This document shows, one piece after another, positions 11,801 to 22,876 of a stretch of 64,000 bases of DNA. Under the pieces are notes generated by a model that had not been told where the DNA came from, did no database searches, and saw nothing but the letters and a program-made list of their open reading frames with translations. Every line of letters begins with the position of its first letter. The stretch's first letter is position 1. Location: NCBI GenBank assembly GCA_022575985.1, contig JAKSXM010000007.1, positions 13,146,501 to 13,210,500 of the forward strand, in the 5' to 3' direction. Both the position numbers and the translations under genes were made by a program. Source of the DNA: Anagrus nilaparvatae. Lineage: Eukaryota; Arthropoda; Insecta; Hymenoptera; Mymaridae.

Positions 11801-14800
11801 AGTAATAAAGGAAGTTGCTAGTAATATTCCAAGAATTATAATAAAAATATCGTGATTTATGGAGTTTAAAACTGTGTATAGAAAAAAGATTATTTAGCTT
11901 AGCGCAGTTATGATGAAAGTAATCTATGGGTAACGGACGTTCTTCAGGGAACTTCATAGTTTTTTTTACAAAATATTTTTAAGTCAATCTCGTTTTTGAA
12001 TTAGAATCTTAATACTGTAAAATATAAGTTCAACTCTATAACGCTAAATTATTTCAAAATTAATGAATCACTTTTTCTGTTAAACGAAATTTCAAAGTGA
12101 ATATTTCTAAAACAATTATTTTAAATTTTAAAGTTCTAAGTAGTAGTAAATTTTTGTAACTCCAATAATAAAATTTATGTAAATTAAAAGTAAAATAATC
12201 CCTAAGATAAATCCTCCGGGAAAATCAATAATGTTGAAGTAATGAAACCAGTGGGATTTTTAACTCCCATCAACAACTATATCTGTTTGTAATGATGAAA
12301 GCAGAAGTTAAAATCAAATTAAGTCTTGATATGATATTTTGGGTAAATTATTTTTTATTTATACCATTTTTTTAATTTGTATATCTTTTGAAGAATTAAA
12401 AATTTGATGAGGAAAAAATCTTAATTTATTTTATGATTATGAAGAGGGAAACTCGTACTCAGTGCACGAGGATTCAGAAAAACGTCGTTTTTAAATTAAT
12501 CCCAACATTTGGTGTAATTCGTGATTTGACTATAATGTATTTTTTTGGTAACTTAATTAAATTTTGAAAACAACGAAATTTTATACATTCTATTTTAAAT
12601 GTAAACTTTTTACGAATTTTCATGCATGCATGACTCAAAAACGTAACTCCCAATTTCTCTTACGACTATAGTATTTAGTTATTCATTCTCATTTTTTGGG
12701 ACTAATTAACTGCCTTCACCAACGTTTAAAAAAAAAATTCTCACCAATGGCCGAAAACAAATTGACTTTTAAAAATGGTCAAAAAAAGACACTTCCAAAA
12801 ATTGGTATAGAGAACTCAAGAATTTAAAAAATGAAGAAAATTTATTGCAAATATGGAAAAATTTAAATTAGTACTATTTTAACCTTTTAAACCACATTAA
12901 AGTACATTTCTGTCATTGGCACCAAGAAAACCCAAATAAGGTATATTAGGTGTCTACTGACGAGCCAACCTAATACACTATGGCGAAACACTGTACGTGA
13001 TCATTACGTTGTAAAATTAACCATTTTTGGTTAATTTAAAAAAATCATAACATTTTAAGTTGTATACCTTAATTGTATCTCAAACTGTTATTTAATTGAA
13101 TTTAACAAAATTTTTATATAATAAAAAAAACTATAGAAATATTGAAGAAAAAAAATACTAAAGAAAAAAATTCATTTAACATAACTCTTTTGATTACTTA
13201 TTTTTAATTATCAAAAAAAAAAAAATGAAAGGAAAGAAAAAATACGATTACCCAGAAAGAAGAAATTAATTAGGTCATATCATACAAAAGATTAAAAAAT
13301 TTCTGAAAAATATATTTACGTAAATTAGTTGATACTTTTTAATCATAAAAATATTTTTTTTTTTATCAATTTACTAAATGTTATTTTTTATAAATTCTTA
13401 CGTAAAAAAACATAATATTCAGAAGAAAACAAAAAATGTAGGTTATAGGCTACTTGAAAATACTCGGCGAAAATAATTTTACTGAATTACAGAGAGAATA
13501 TTATTGATATTAAATTAAAATTATTTTTTTGCAAATTATTATAGACTTATGCTAAAAATATACATTTTACTGCCTGCTTGTGCATGTTAAAAAATAATAT
13601 TTACATATTTTCCTAATAATAAGAAAATTGTGAAGGACATACTTGATTATTTTAAAAGGCATTTTATGCATACTTTTATCTTGATTAGTTTAATTAGATT
13701 TTTACGATATAATATCTCATGGGTGTTGTTTGCTTTTAACGATGATCGTAAAAACTTTTTTTTTTAAGAATAATTTTTGTTTAAAAATTAATTTTTAGTT
13801 TAGAGTCTTTACAAATTTTAAACTCTTTATATGGTTAAAAATTATTAATACGTTAAGGAGGAAAAGTCTAAGAAAGCTACGAATTTACGAGTTTGGTTCA
13901 AATATACGACCGTATAAAAATTTAGGCTAGATATGCTTAATTTAGCTGGATAGGTTGCTAAGCTTGAAATTTTTTAATTTAAATTTATTTTTACCTTGTA
14001 CACACCTTAGGTTATATTTTTTACTTATTTACTTCAAAAAAAATGTTCCAAAGTTTCTAAATCTCAAGAAAATACTGCTAAATTATTTTATTCTTACAAG
14101 GGGAGTTCAATACATTTGGAACACCAAATTACACCAAATGGTTATGGATGAGTTTGTTATGCTGAAAAAACATGCCGACTACCCTCCGTTCATTCCAATG
14201 GGCCTTCTGGGAATAAAAGAAGGAAAAGAAGGAAACTTGAAGCTTGTAAAAATTTTTTCATACCTATAAAACCCATTTTCGTCAGAAATTACAAATTTAG
14301 CAGCATTTTAAAAATTGGTTAAACAAAAAAATCCTATTTTATAACATTGAGCCCTACATTTCTAGGCCCAGAAGGCCCATTGGAATAAACGGAGGATAGT
14401 CGCAATGTTTTTTCAACATAACAAACTCATCCATAACCATTTGGTGTAATTTAGTGTTCCAAATGTATTGAACTCCCCTTGTTAGTTTTTTTTTTAATTT
14501 GTAAAACTTTGTAAAACTTAAAACCAAGGGGTGAGTGGTAAAAACTGTTAAAATTTGGAAGTGGGAGTAACATGGGATTTGGGTTTAAAGGCTTAAAATA
14601 ACTTGGATTTAGGGACTTTTATAAAATTAATCGATTTTCTATAACGATTCACTGAAAAAAAATTATATTTTTGACTGATTGACATATCTGAATTGAAGTT
14701 CAGTAAAATAGATAACCGTTTACCTATTTAATGACCCGTTTTACTTTCAAAGGCTCAAAATTTTCACAATCAGTAAAAATTGGCTTGTCGCTTATACCTA

Positions 14801-16421
14801 TAATGCCAAATATATTAAGAGATAAAACCATAGGTACAGGAGTATCTACGAATAAAACCAAATGATAACATTACACCGTATCCCAAAAGCACTAAAATAT
14901 AATATTATGAATAAACTAAATCTCCCTTGAAATTATTGGGCTAAAGTAAATCCGTATAAAACCATATTTATATCAGGTTGTAAGAAAAGTTCCACAATTT
15001 TTTTATTATTTTTTTAAAATTCATGTTAAACTTTAATTTACAGGTAGTTTGTAGCAGGGGCTCGAGCAGGGGTGTGCGGTTACCCGAATTTACTAGTAAC
15101 CGAGCTTCGGGAATACTCGTAAATTCGGGTAACCGCACACCCCTAGTTTATAGTATAAAAAAAGTGGTCAGTTCTAATTTTAAACTATCAAAATCTTTAA
15201 ATATTTTTTTACGTAAATAAAACTTTAAATCCTTAAACACGTGGTAGTCTGGAGGTACTAAGTCGCGAGAACAAGGAGGGTATGGTGCGATTTCCTAACC
15301 AAGTTCTTGTAATTTTTTTTTAGTAATCTTGGGAATGTGTGTGTATTGTGCTGAAGGAAATGAACTGTGTCGGGCCTATTCCTCTTATGTTTAATAGTTT
15401 CAACTAATCTACGTAAGTAGAAGTATCAATGATCCTTCCTTCCCATTAACTTTTTATTTTCCGATATCTTAATTGATTAAGATGATCAGCAACAGTAGTA
15501 AAATGCCAGCCAAAGATCTTTGCTAAATCACGTACATTAGTCTTCGGATTTTCATTTGCGACGCGTTCGAGCTTGCGGTTATTTATCCTGGAAGGTCGTC
15601 CAGTACGAGGCCTGTCATAAAATATAATATCTCCAGACTTAAATCCAGCAAACCATTTGCGTAATCTAAAAACGTGAACACTCGACTCCCGAAATGTACT
15701 GTTGATTTTAGTTGTGGCTGCACTCGAGTTGGAGATGCCTAAATTAAGCTCGGGTAAATATTTATAAGGCTGATATGAAAGGACTCAAAATTTTCTAGAA
15801 TATTTTTGTATATTTTCGATTTGCAACATCATTCTAAAAAAATAAATTTAGTTCAAATTTATTTTTGACGAACTTTTCCTACAACCTGATATAATAATTT
15901 TCTTAATTTAATTTAAACTCTCGTACAAAAGCCTCAAATTCAATAATAATAATTAAAAAATAAATTTTATTTTTCAGTTAAGAGAATTATTAGAAAAAAT
16001 TCAACAATTACCACAATTACCAGCATCTCAACAAAATCGTCCAAAAGAATTATTTAATTTAGATGATTCTGAAAAAAATCAACAACAAACTTCATCATCA
16101 TCAACATCATCAAATTACAATCGTAACAATACAAGAAGAATACGTGGTAAATCATATTTACCAATTGGACCTCCACCATCATCATCAACAAATTTATTAC
16201 GTACAAATAAATCACGTTCATGGTTATCACGTTCAGCACCAACAACACCATCTGGTTCAATAACATCACCATCGAATTTTTTCGTTTTACCTAATAATCT
16301 TCAAAGTAATCAATCTAATCAAAATCAAAATTCAAATGATTCTAATAGACAACAAGTAATACCATTGTTACTCGCTGAGCAAGATGAAACTGATAATCCT
16401 AATAATTTAGAAAATTCATAA
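5804..16421 (+). CDS. WBP1/WBP1L-like single-pass membrane protein with PPxY motifs (5' end missing)
   Basis: Five exons join in frame: 5804-5835, 5904-6023, 6083-6260, 6325-6777 and 15978-16421, giving 408 residues to a TAA. The first visible codon follows a splice acceptor in phase 0, so the start exon (probably a signal peptide) was not found. Numbering from that codon: a cysteine-rich ectodomain with CC pairs (C18-C19, C23-C24), an aromatic-rich transmembrane segment (about 42-69), then a basic stop (RKR). The cytosolic tail has PPY motifs at 106-108 (IPPYSEV) and 170-173 (PPPY), Asn repeats (about 198-216), and Ser/Pro/Gln-rich sequence in the last exon. The order CC...CC, W/Y-rich TM and PPYxEV is that of the WBP1/WBP1L/VOPP1 family, whose PPxY motifs bind WW domains, for example of NEDD4-type ubiquitin ligases. 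The role here is inferred from the family. The last intron is 9.2 kb and full of transposons, while the others are about 60-70 bp. Confidence 0.7.
7010..7480. repeat. two diverged direct repeats in the long intron
   Basis: About 180 bp at 7010-7200 (GG-TATAGGGGTAGTT ... CTAAAATAGGGGTGAATGG) is echoed at 7298-7480 (GGGTATACAGGGTTAGTT ... CTACAATAGGGGTTAATGG), about 290 bp apart. The order of motifs is conserved but many bases differ. Noncoding. Apart from this, 6778-8114 is ordinary AT-rich intron. Confidence 0.5.
8115..8803. repeat. nested inverted/direct repeat unit around a tRNA-like sequence
   Basis: Three copies of one arm are present: inverted at about 8130-8205, direct at 8270-8395 and direct at 8665-8790. 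A second block (8206-8270) recurs inverted at 8612-8664. The unit is flanked on both sides by AATAAATGCTATT (about 8118-8130 and 8790-8802), which looks like a target-site duplication. The tRNA-like sequence lies between the second and third arm copies. The short frame at 8141-8344 is an artefact of the hairpin. Confidence 0.6.
8456..8534 (+). tRNA. tRNA-like pseudogene or tRNA-derived SINE head
   Basis: A good A box (TAGCTCAATTGG) and a perfect B box (GGTTCGAGTCC) are present, so internal pol III promoter signals look intact. D stem GCTC/GAGC pairs. A five-pair anticodon stem (TAGGA/TCCTA-like) encloses the loop GTACAAA with U33 and apparent anticodon ACA. CCACC upstream can pair with GGTGG downstream, but seven bases instead of two separate that stem from the D arm, and two T-stem pairs are mismatched. 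A T-run follows (8539-8546), which could terminate pol III. These defects and the repeat context argue against a functional tRNA. The 5' half (CCTTC...ATAGCTC) resembles tRNA-Tyr. Confidence 0.5.
8975..9270. mobile_element. MITE-like imperfect palindrome
   Basis: Left TAGTCATTTTTTTT ... GAGGTCCATAAAATTTT pairs with right AAAATTTTATGGACCT ... AAAAAAAATGACT. A smaller pair at the centre (GGTTGCCCACAA / TTGTGGGCAACT) surrounds an A-rich loop. Noncoding. Positions 9271-9474 hold nothing recognised. Confidence 0.5.
9776..11674 (-). CDS. reverse transcriptase ORF of the Jockey-type element
   Basis: The open frame is 632 residues. RT motifs visible: YFDLAKAFDKVNH with catalytic D266 (from residue 264), GVAQGSHSGPLLFLIFMND, and the polymerase box FADD at 353-356 with both aspartates present. 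The start of the frame (YYIEFKRLRAISK ... FFWKYFN) matches the pre-RT linker of Jockey/CR1-like elements, so the listed ATG is not the true start of the original ORF2. The frame has stayed open over 1.9 kb, suggesting a fairly recent insertion, although without endonuclease it cannot move on its own. It lies antisense in the last intron of the WBP1-like gene. Confidence 0.85.
   Translation of the reverse strand: MPKIGDVIQNYFSNFDYYIEFKRLRAISKVNSRSCYKLYISKIQNSVKHNIKFFWKYFNNHKGRTAYPSSMYLDNRLSDNNQAIADLIADYFSSVYESPTDLSTYCQLTYNANTIINEFNVTVELIENAGKALKNSNGMGPDFIPESFVKACLPNLILPLLLLFSQSFLTGYIPSIWMRSFITAIFKDGDRMDVKNYRPITILCVFFKLFDHIFYLLLYDKVSTLISKNQHGFLKGRSVTTNLFNFVNETTDMVNSGSQMDVLYFDLAKAFDKVNHLLLIEKLDRIGIRGKALSWIRFYMKSRLQSVRFNGAISRWFHASSGVAQGSHSGPLLFLIFMNDLHSNILYSTLELFADDTRLRKCITSQIDALLLQIDSNNFINWLTQNGFSINKKKSQVISFGKKDKIFTFNYHINCYPLSRVSVVRDLGVLLDEEWTFNNHIDHVIAVTSKMVGFIKRATYCFNSGDCLSYLYKTLVLPHFTYCSIVWQPFTRINYERLNSISRNFLRYTAYKMGCPLSFDDHSYEKISSRLNIYTIESYHQVCDLLFAYSAICSSGINDNQFHFDMRSQAYDLRYSRPLRESQSRSNLLFYSPLNRIRRSWNLDPELQISLTNLDQTQFRNFVRSKYLKNYE
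11736..11957 (-). pseudogene. frameshifted endonuclease-RT linker remnant
   Basis: The frame continues the retrotransposon upstream but out of frame with the RT ORF. Its order (FPEERPLPIDYFHHNCAKL ... FLYYSLSIFAHF) resembles the region after the endonuclease in Jockey-like ORF2 proteins. About 60 bp between it and the RT frame no longer reads through. Confidence 0.5.
11958..14095. other. AT-rich intron sequence
   Basis: No recognised element, coding stretch or repeat of note in this part of the last intron of the WBP1-like gene. Confidence 0.5.
14096..14483. mobile_element. MITE with ~120-bp terminal inverted repeats
   Basis: It begins ACAAGGGGAGTTCAATACAT and ends with its reverse complement (GTATTGAACTCCCCTTGT). 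The arms match for about 120 bp, including GGTTATGGATGAGTTTGTTA, then an AT-rich loop of ~150 bp. The small frame at 13955-14269 runs across its left arm and is not a gene. Superfamily not assigned. Confidence 0.75.
15068..15144. repeat. 77-bp palindrome with perfect 26-bp arms
   Basis: It begins AGGGGTGTGCGGTTACCCGA and ends with the exact inverse over 26 bp, with a 25-bp loop. GC-rich compared with surroundings. It sits inside the dead mariner, so it is a younger insertion. Confidence 0.7.
15146..15832 (-). pseudogene. mariner transposase remnant
   Basis: The minus-strand translation begins MMLQIENIQKYSRK and, after an early stop, reads as the paired helix-turn-helix region: a WFAGFKSGD..YDRPRTGRPS stretch, then RDLAKIFGWHFTTVADHL ending RKIKS. 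The middle catalytic region is missing or scrambled by stops. A C-terminal piece reads PPCSRDLVPPDYHVF, around the third catalytic aspartate of the mariner D,D34D signature. Multiple stops and frame changes make it dead. Confidence 0.8.
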
Positions 16422-19400
16422 ATTTTCATTTTTATACCTATAATCGTAAATATTATCTAATAATTCATTAATATAAATAAGACTCATTCATATTAATCAA
16501 GTAGTATTAATATCTAATTTTTAAGGACCTAAGAAAATTGTTAAGGCGATATGTATATTTAAATATTATAACTGTTTTTTGAATAAATGCAATTTATATA
16601 TATGATAATACATAAGTAGCAAAATGACGTCAATATTATACGTTAATTATTATTATTAATATTTAGAAAGTTTTAAAAAAATAAACATAAATAAACCTAA
16701 TATTGTTATTTGTTAAACTATTTATAATATTCAAAATATATTTAAAATGATGATATTGGCAAAAAGTAGAAATTAAGCTTTGGTGATTTAATTTATTTGT
16801 TTTATGGAATTGGATTTATACGTTTGCAAGGGGTTACTTGTGCCAAGCACTAGTTATTATTCAATTCAGAAACCTCATAAAAATTTATTCAGTAGTAACA
16901 ATTCCTAATGGGTTTCAAAAAATTTCAAATATTTATTTAGAATTTTGTATAATTTTTAAAAAGATTTAGGGTTATTTTGGGTTTCTTAGAAACTCATTGA
17001 ACTCTCGATTGAAGTTTTTGAAACTCTTTAGGACTTTTTACAAAAAATTTATAAGAAAATTCGTATACGTGATCTGAATTTGATGAAGTTTGAATTATTT
17101 TAAATACAAATAAATGAGGAAAAATACTTTTTTTCAAAAATTTTATTACTTAAAAAACTTAGCCAATTTTATAAGAGTTAAAATTATGTGATCGTGACAA
17201 ATACTATAATTTAATTTTATTAAACAAATTTTTACTCTTTATGTCAATAAATTATTATGCCTTTCAAAAGATAAAAAAATAACTTTAAATTATTAAAATT
17301 ATATATATTTGAAATATATTAAAAAATTTTTAAATATTTATAAAAAAAAATGTTGTATTAAAAAATTTTAAAAAAGTGTTATTGTGAAATATTACCTAAG
17401 TCAATAATAATTTTTAGATTTTCATTGTAAATGAAAAAAGTAAGTTATTAATTGTTTTTAAAGAAAATTTTTTTAGCTAAAAATGCTTAAATAGTAGACC
17501 TAATTAAATTATAGTATGGTAACAAATTTGGAGGTTGTATGTTATGATGGTTTTGTTACACGCCTTGCTGAAATTTTTCAAAATTTGTCTGTAAAGGGGA
17601 CATTAGTAAAATTTTTCAAGTAATCTGAAAATTGAGTCTGAATTTTTCTAATAATATATTTTAAAGAATCTAATCTGGTCACTGAATACATTATAAACTG
17701 ATTCCACAATTGGCTAGATTATTTTGCTTAAGTTTTTAATAAATTGATTGAAATTTAACTTATTTGTTTGAAAGTTCCAAACTTTAAGCCAAATTAAGCA
17801 AATTTAGTCATGTTATAAATTATAATTTGAACGTTTGATTGTAAACTTCTAATACGTAATTGTAATTACCGTCAAAAAATACAATCTCTGAATTTGATAC
17901 AAAAAATAATTTTAGAAAAATGTATTCATTTTAATTAGTTACAAGCAAATATTTATTAGCAAACATATATTAAAAATCAAAATTATTGTTACGAGCTAAA
18001 AAATTTTTTTGTTAATATATAAATACATAAACATATCCTTGTCTATAATATAAAATTAAATTATTAAAGTAATAAAATAATCGAATAAAAAATAAATTAA
18101 TGAAAATTTTGATTTTATATGCAAAAGTATTAAATATAGTACTTAAAATTATAGAAAAATAAACATCGAAAAAATAAATTATTCCATGAAATTAATACCA
18201 ATTTATGCTCAAAATATTTAATCAGATAATATAATCAGACTGATGTAAAAATATAATTTAATCCTTAAAAATTGCATATTTTAATGAAATTATTTATATT
18301 TTATAGCAAAAAAAAAATTTCATTTAAATGTCCCGGGGAAAAAAATTTCGGGTATGTTCATGTATGAATTGATCAGGTTTGATCAAACTTGAAATTTTTC
18401 CCTGGGTTTTTTTGTTGATTTATGGAAATTTTTCTAAATCAAAAAGTTTTGTTGAAAAAAATTAGTTAAAATAAAATTTTAAATTTTTGTTGGGTTCATC
18501 TTATGATTGAGTAGGTAATGAACAGAAAACGACTATTTAAATGTAAATATTGAAAATTCAAAATCTATTAAATAGATTAATTTTTGGCTAATTTTGCAAT
18601 AATTTGTTAATAGCAATAAATTGACCAGGAAATTTGCAAAATGGACCTCGGATTCATATTTAGCGGGTCAAATTAACATAAATACCACCCATGATTTGCA
18701 TGATTATCTATGGCGGACGAACGTTCTTATTCGCGGATTTTACTTAAATTAATTTTTCAAAAATGAAATTTTTAAGGATTAAATGTAAAAAAAAATATTA
18801 TTGTATTTAAAAAAATATAATATTTAATGTGATTAAAAAAGTATTACTAAATAAAAAATTTATTTAAATATCAATGAATAATTGATCCATCCACAAGCTT
18901 TTTAGTGAAATAGTATGAATTAAAAAAAAACCATAAACTATTGATATATATTGCAATTATATACATTAATAAAAAATTTAAGAAATAAGCCTAAATGAAA
19001 TAAGCCTATGTAATAAGCCTATGTAACGAGTCATATTAAAAATATATTATATAACGTGATGGTTAAAAAAATTTGTACAGTCAATATTAATATGAAAATG
19101 TGTAAAACTTATAATATTTATCGATATTCGATATTTCAGTATTTGCAAAAAAATATACGATTAGAATCAGTTTTGTGAGTTCTTAATGATGAGTTATTAA
19201 AAGATTTTCTAAAATTTGGGATTCTTTGGTTATAGTTTTTCTAAAGCTCCTTAGAGCTTTTCAAAACTTAACAACGTACGATTTAAACTTTTCGAGGACT
19301 GTTCTTTGGAAACTTATCATTAAGAATTTCCAATTTTAAGATTGGGCATAAAATTTAGTATAAGTAACAAAAAAAAATTAGAAATATAAGCTTTTAAAAA

Positions 19401-20073
19401 AATAACAATTTTTTACAAAAAAAGAAAAAAAAAATTTATTGATTGTGAGTATCAAAAATAAAATAATGAAGAAATTTAAAAATAATTTTTGAGTTGATTC
19501 AGCAATTAATATATATTAAAATATATAGTATAATAAAATGCAAGTTTGAAAATTTGTAGCGTATATATTATGCACAAGCACAATTTTAGTGGCTGACAAA
19601 GTCAGATATTTAAATAAGAAAGTATAATTGTGTTTATACTAAAACGTTTGTATTAAAATTCTTTAAAAAAAACTTTTATTGCAATTTTGGAGTGTTTATT
19701 GATATTTAAGTGCGAAGTAAAATAAACAAAATAAAATTTTTTGTTAATGTATTTTACGCACATGAAATGAGTAAAAATAAACAAAAAAAATTAATTATAA
19801 AAGATAAAACAAGGTGCTTTTTTATTAAATTAATGTTCGTTAAATAATATTAATAAAGTTAATTAATTATATATAATTGTGTTAAATTTTATAAACAATT
19901 TTTATATACTATGGTCGTGTCTCTCTAAAAATTTATTATTAAATGTTAACTTTTTTTTTATAAAAGTTATTTGATTTTTTAAATCGTTAAAAATAATTTT
20001 AGGCAATGTATGAGCTTGGGTACCAATAAAAATGATAATTAAATTTTTTTAGGGCTTGAATATTAAGAAAAAA
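16422..20073. other. 3' flank of the WBP1-like gene; AT-rich, no further gene seen
   Basis: The first ~170 bp is the likely 3' UTR. After that I see only AT-rich sequence with long A and T runs and a weak local palindrome near 18330-18405. No splice-supported coding stretch was found on either strand. Confidence 0.5.
16582..16587 (+). terminator. poly(A) signal candidate for the WBP1-like gene
   Basis: AATAAA about 160 bp after the TAA. One of several in AT-rich sequence, so choice is uncertain. Confidence 0.35.
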
Positions 20074-20805
20074 TAATAGTATATTACGACTCATGGACAG
20101 AAAAATAAAGAATTGTCCAAATCACATACGCGTAAATTACCACCCGGTTTGAATGGGACGATATTTTTATAATTTGAAGTTATATGAAAAAATATTAGAC
20201 ACGTATTTTTTCGTTTTTCAAAAAAATCAAAATTAAAAAATTATGTCACATTTTTAGATTGTAAGGCTGGTTCCACAAACCTCCGTAAACGCAAAAACGC
20301 AGCCACAACGCAATGCGCACAACACAACACGCATGCGCACAAGCGAAAATCGTGTTGTGCGCATTGCGCTGCGGCCGCGTTTTAGCGCTTACGGAGGTTT
20401 GTGGAACTAGCCTAAAGACAGTAACTGCGGCTGGCGTAACTTGCTCCTTTGCTCTTTTAGGAGTTTACCTAGATTAGCGAATTTAAAAAAAACAAAAAAC
20501 AATATGTATCCAATATTTTTTTATCTAGTTTCAGAATGTGTAAAAAAAATTATAAAAATTCCGAACAATGCAAGTCCCCTATTCAGAGCTAGGAACATGT
20601 GGACTGCACGTATATATTGTAAATACTAATACTGGGCTCCGAAAGTACAGTATTTGCCTAGCTCTGCTCCTATTGAAATTTAGAGTATTTTTTATGGTTT
20701 AGGGTCTTTTGCGATTTTTCTGCGTCAGTTGCAAGAAAACGCGTCTTTGCCGGATGTGCAGCAGCCGGATAATACGTACTTGCTGGCCATTGATCAGAAA
20801 AAAAT
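20074..20805. mobile_element. family A element, copy 2, disrupted
   Basis: The left part (20074-20183) starts AATAGTATATTACGAC and contains AAATAAAGAATTGTCCAAAT. The right part (20640-20805) contains GGTTTAGGGTCTTTTGCGAT, CGCGTCTTTGCCGGATG and AATACGTACTTGCTGGCC. Between them is other sequence including a Harbinger-like palindrome (20265-20412), so this copy was split by insertion and rearrangement. The frame at 20441-20629 lies in the intervening part and looks spurious. Confidence 0.5.
20265..20412. mobile_element. 148-bp MITE, PIF/Harbinger-like
   Basis: The termini are GGCTGGTTCCACAAACCTCC and the inverse of GGCTAGTTCCACAAACCTCC. They are flanked by TAA on both sides (20262-20264, 20413-20415), the 3-bp duplication typical of PIF/Harbinger. 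The arms extend about 60 bp and are unusually GC-rich (runs such as GTGTTGTGCGCATTGCGCTG). Confidence 0.75.
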
Positions 20806-21470
20806 GATTTTAAAGAATGGGCATAAAATAAAGTATAAATTATTTATTTTGTACTATAAAAAATCTGCTTGTCGATTGCGAAAATTTACTTAAAAAACAA
20901 AAAAATATTTTGGTTACTTTTTATCATTAGAAATAGTAAAATAAAGATTATTATATTACCGGTGTGGACTGCTTTGTTAAATCAGGGTCTAACTTTTTGA
21001 ATGTTTTTGATATGGATCAAAATTGAAAAAACAAAATTTATTGGTTAATACGTTGTTATCCAAGTCCAGAAAAATGGATATAGGTCCATTCTTCTTATGG
21101 TCGAGAGTTGCAAGGAATTTTTCTTCGAAAGTGACAAAAAATTAAATATTTGCTGGCCGTATTCTTTAATAAGTATGTGTGGTTTATTTGAAATTCTGAA
21201 TATGAACACCAAAGACTCAAATTCTTCTAATGATAATATATAACCTTTATTTTTAAAATTGTTAGCTGTAAATTACTCTATATATTCTAATCTTAACAGT
21301 ATATTTAGAGATATTTGAAATCCCAATACTATAGGCCTCCTAGATCTACGACTACAAGAATCGATAAAAGCAGTTAAGAGTACCCTGCAGTAGTGTCTTA
21401 ATACACGCAGAAATTGCCTAAAGCCCTCTTTTATAGTTTCTATTTTCTCTGAACCGAAAAACGAGATCCA
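20806..21470. other. unassigned sequence
   Basis: No clear element. A minus-strand frame (to 21273) contains RRPIVLGFQISLN, but I do not recognise it and it runs into a family A element. Confidence 0.3.
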
Positions 21471-21685
21471 ATAGTACATTATAGCACTTGGCGAGAAAAT
21501 AAAGAATGATCTAAATCGCACGCAAATTACCTTCCGAAGCGAAGCCGAGGATGGTCAAGTGCAATTTGGGTATTCTTATTTTATTGCCAAGGGTCAAATA
21601 TTATTTTTCTCCTTCGGTGACAAGAAAACACGTCTTTGCCGGGCGTGTAGCGTACGGGAAATACATGATTTCTCGGAAATCTGTT
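21471..21685. mobile_element. family A element, copy 3
   Basis: It starts AGTACATTATAGCAC, then AAATAAAGAATGATCTAAAT, the core CGAAGCGAAGCCGAGGATGG, GGCCAAGGGTC-like sequence, CGTCTTTGCCGGGCGTGTAG and AATACATGATTTCTCGG. The overlapping frames are not genes. Positions 21686-22471 to the right are AT-rich with nothing recognised. Confidence 0.6.
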
Positions 21686-22471
21686 TACAAATTTGATCTT
21701 TTTCTAGATCTATTAAACAATCAATTATTTTAAAATACCCAGTTAGTACAGGAACTTTCTTTGACTAAAAAACATGAGCTAAAGAAAATTTTTTCAAGAA
21801 GAGCTTATGACGTTAAAAAGTGATTATCATTCTTCTCCATTAATGCCTCAGATTTTGTCAATTGTTTCAGTTTTTTGCACTCTCCTAGTTTTTATATTAT
21901 ATTATCCGAAATGAATTAACCCTGTTTGCAGATTCTTTTTTTAAAGTTTAGCGCATTAAATTGTCAAAACAAAATTTTTTATAAAAATGAAATACAAAAA
22001 AATTGATTTTACAATAATTTGCCTACGTTTCGAAAACATTTAGTCTTCATTTTCAAGGCTAAAAATTAAAAAAATTCATTAATAATAATTATTATGTAAA
22101 AATATAAAAAATATTTACAAATAATAATTTTTATTTTATAGTGAAACATGCCTATAAATAATTTAAAAAAAAAAGTTTTAAATTAAAAAAAAAAAAAAAT
22201 TGTTAATTTTTAATTAATTATTCATAAAATAAAAAAAGGTATTGCAATTCAATAGATAATGCGATATTATTAATTAAATAAACATAATATAAATAATATT
22301 ATGTATTTTTTTATATATAACACACAAACGATAAATTATGTATAATAAGTCAAAATAAAGAATAAAAAGCTTTTATGAAAAATTATTTAAAAAAAGTTGT
22401 ATTTATTTATTTATGAGTTCCTCCGACTCAAATGATTATACTAACTACTTTTATTTGATCATTAAAATGGG

Positions 22472-22872
22472 ACCTAATAGTATATTACGACCCATGGCCA
22501 GAAAAATAAAGAATGTCCCAAATCGCACGTAAATTACCTTGGTAATTTAATGGTACACTGCGATTTGGGGCATTCTTTTTTATGGTCCAGGGTCGTATAC
22601 GATTTTTCTGCGTCAGTGGCGAGAAAAAAAACTTTGCCAGACGCGCAGCGGCCGGGAAATACGTGATTTTTGGCCGCTGGCCAGAAAATAAAATTTCTGT
22701 ACAGTAGCCACGAAAGTACGATTTCCTGGCCGCTGCGCGGTATAAATACACAAATACAAATAAAGAATGCCCCCAATCGGAAGAATGCCCTCGGCTTCGC
22801 CTCGGAAGGTAATTTACGTGCGATTTGGGCCATTCTTTACTTTTCTGGACACGAGCCGTAAATATACTATTG
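22472..22872. mobile_element. family A element, copy 4 (most complete)
   Basis: Terminal inverted repeats: left AATAGTATATTACGACCCAT, right the inverse of AATAGTATATTTACGGCTCG. Inside, both sides carry AAAGAATG(G/T)CCCAAATCGCA and its inverse, with CTCGGCTTCGCCTCGG and GCGCAGCGGCCGGGAAATAC. The element is a ~400-bp fold-back and is much more GC-rich in its middle than its surroundings. Overlapping frames on both strands are by-products of the palindrome. Confidence 0.7.
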
Positions 22873-22876
22873 CTGA

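Larger units (their letters stand above)
9475..11957 (-). mobile_element. 5'-truncated Jockey-type non-LTR retrotransposon
   Basis: Minus-strand element. A long reverse-transcriptase frame ends at 9776, followed by a ~300-bp 3' UTR that finishes in an AAATA-type short repeat (9475-9496), the usual tail of this class. Upstream of the main frame, 11736-11957 in another frame reads like the linker between endonuclease and RT (contains IDYFHHNCAKLNNLF), so the element has at least one frameshift and lacks its endonuclease. The same 3' end recurs at 63,525-64,000. Confidence 0.85.
14983..15889 (-). mobile_element. mariner-family element, internally deleted
   Basis: Both termini carry TCAGGTTGTA(A/G)GAAAAGTTC as an inverted repeat and are flanked by TA (14981-14982 and 15890-15891), the mariner target duplication. 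The interior keeps two separate pieces of a mariner transposase on the minus strand. A small palindromic MITE (15068-15144) is inserted near the transposase C-terminus. Confidence 0.85.

Noticed and set aside
13955..14269. 104-residue frame as a gene
   Set aside because: Half of it is the left arm of a long-TIR MITE whose inverse occurs 250 bp away.
16054..16272. Frames on both strands over the last exon of the WBP1-like gene
   Set aside because: They are out of frame with the spliced coding sequence and arise from TCA/CAT-rich codons.
21273..21521. 82-residue minus-strand frame
   Set aside because: No recognisable domain or splice context, and it runs into a family A element; kept only as unassigned sequence.
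22485..22861. Four overlapping frames including one of 99 residues
   Set aside because: All lie in the family A palindrome; mirror-image peptides occur on both strands.
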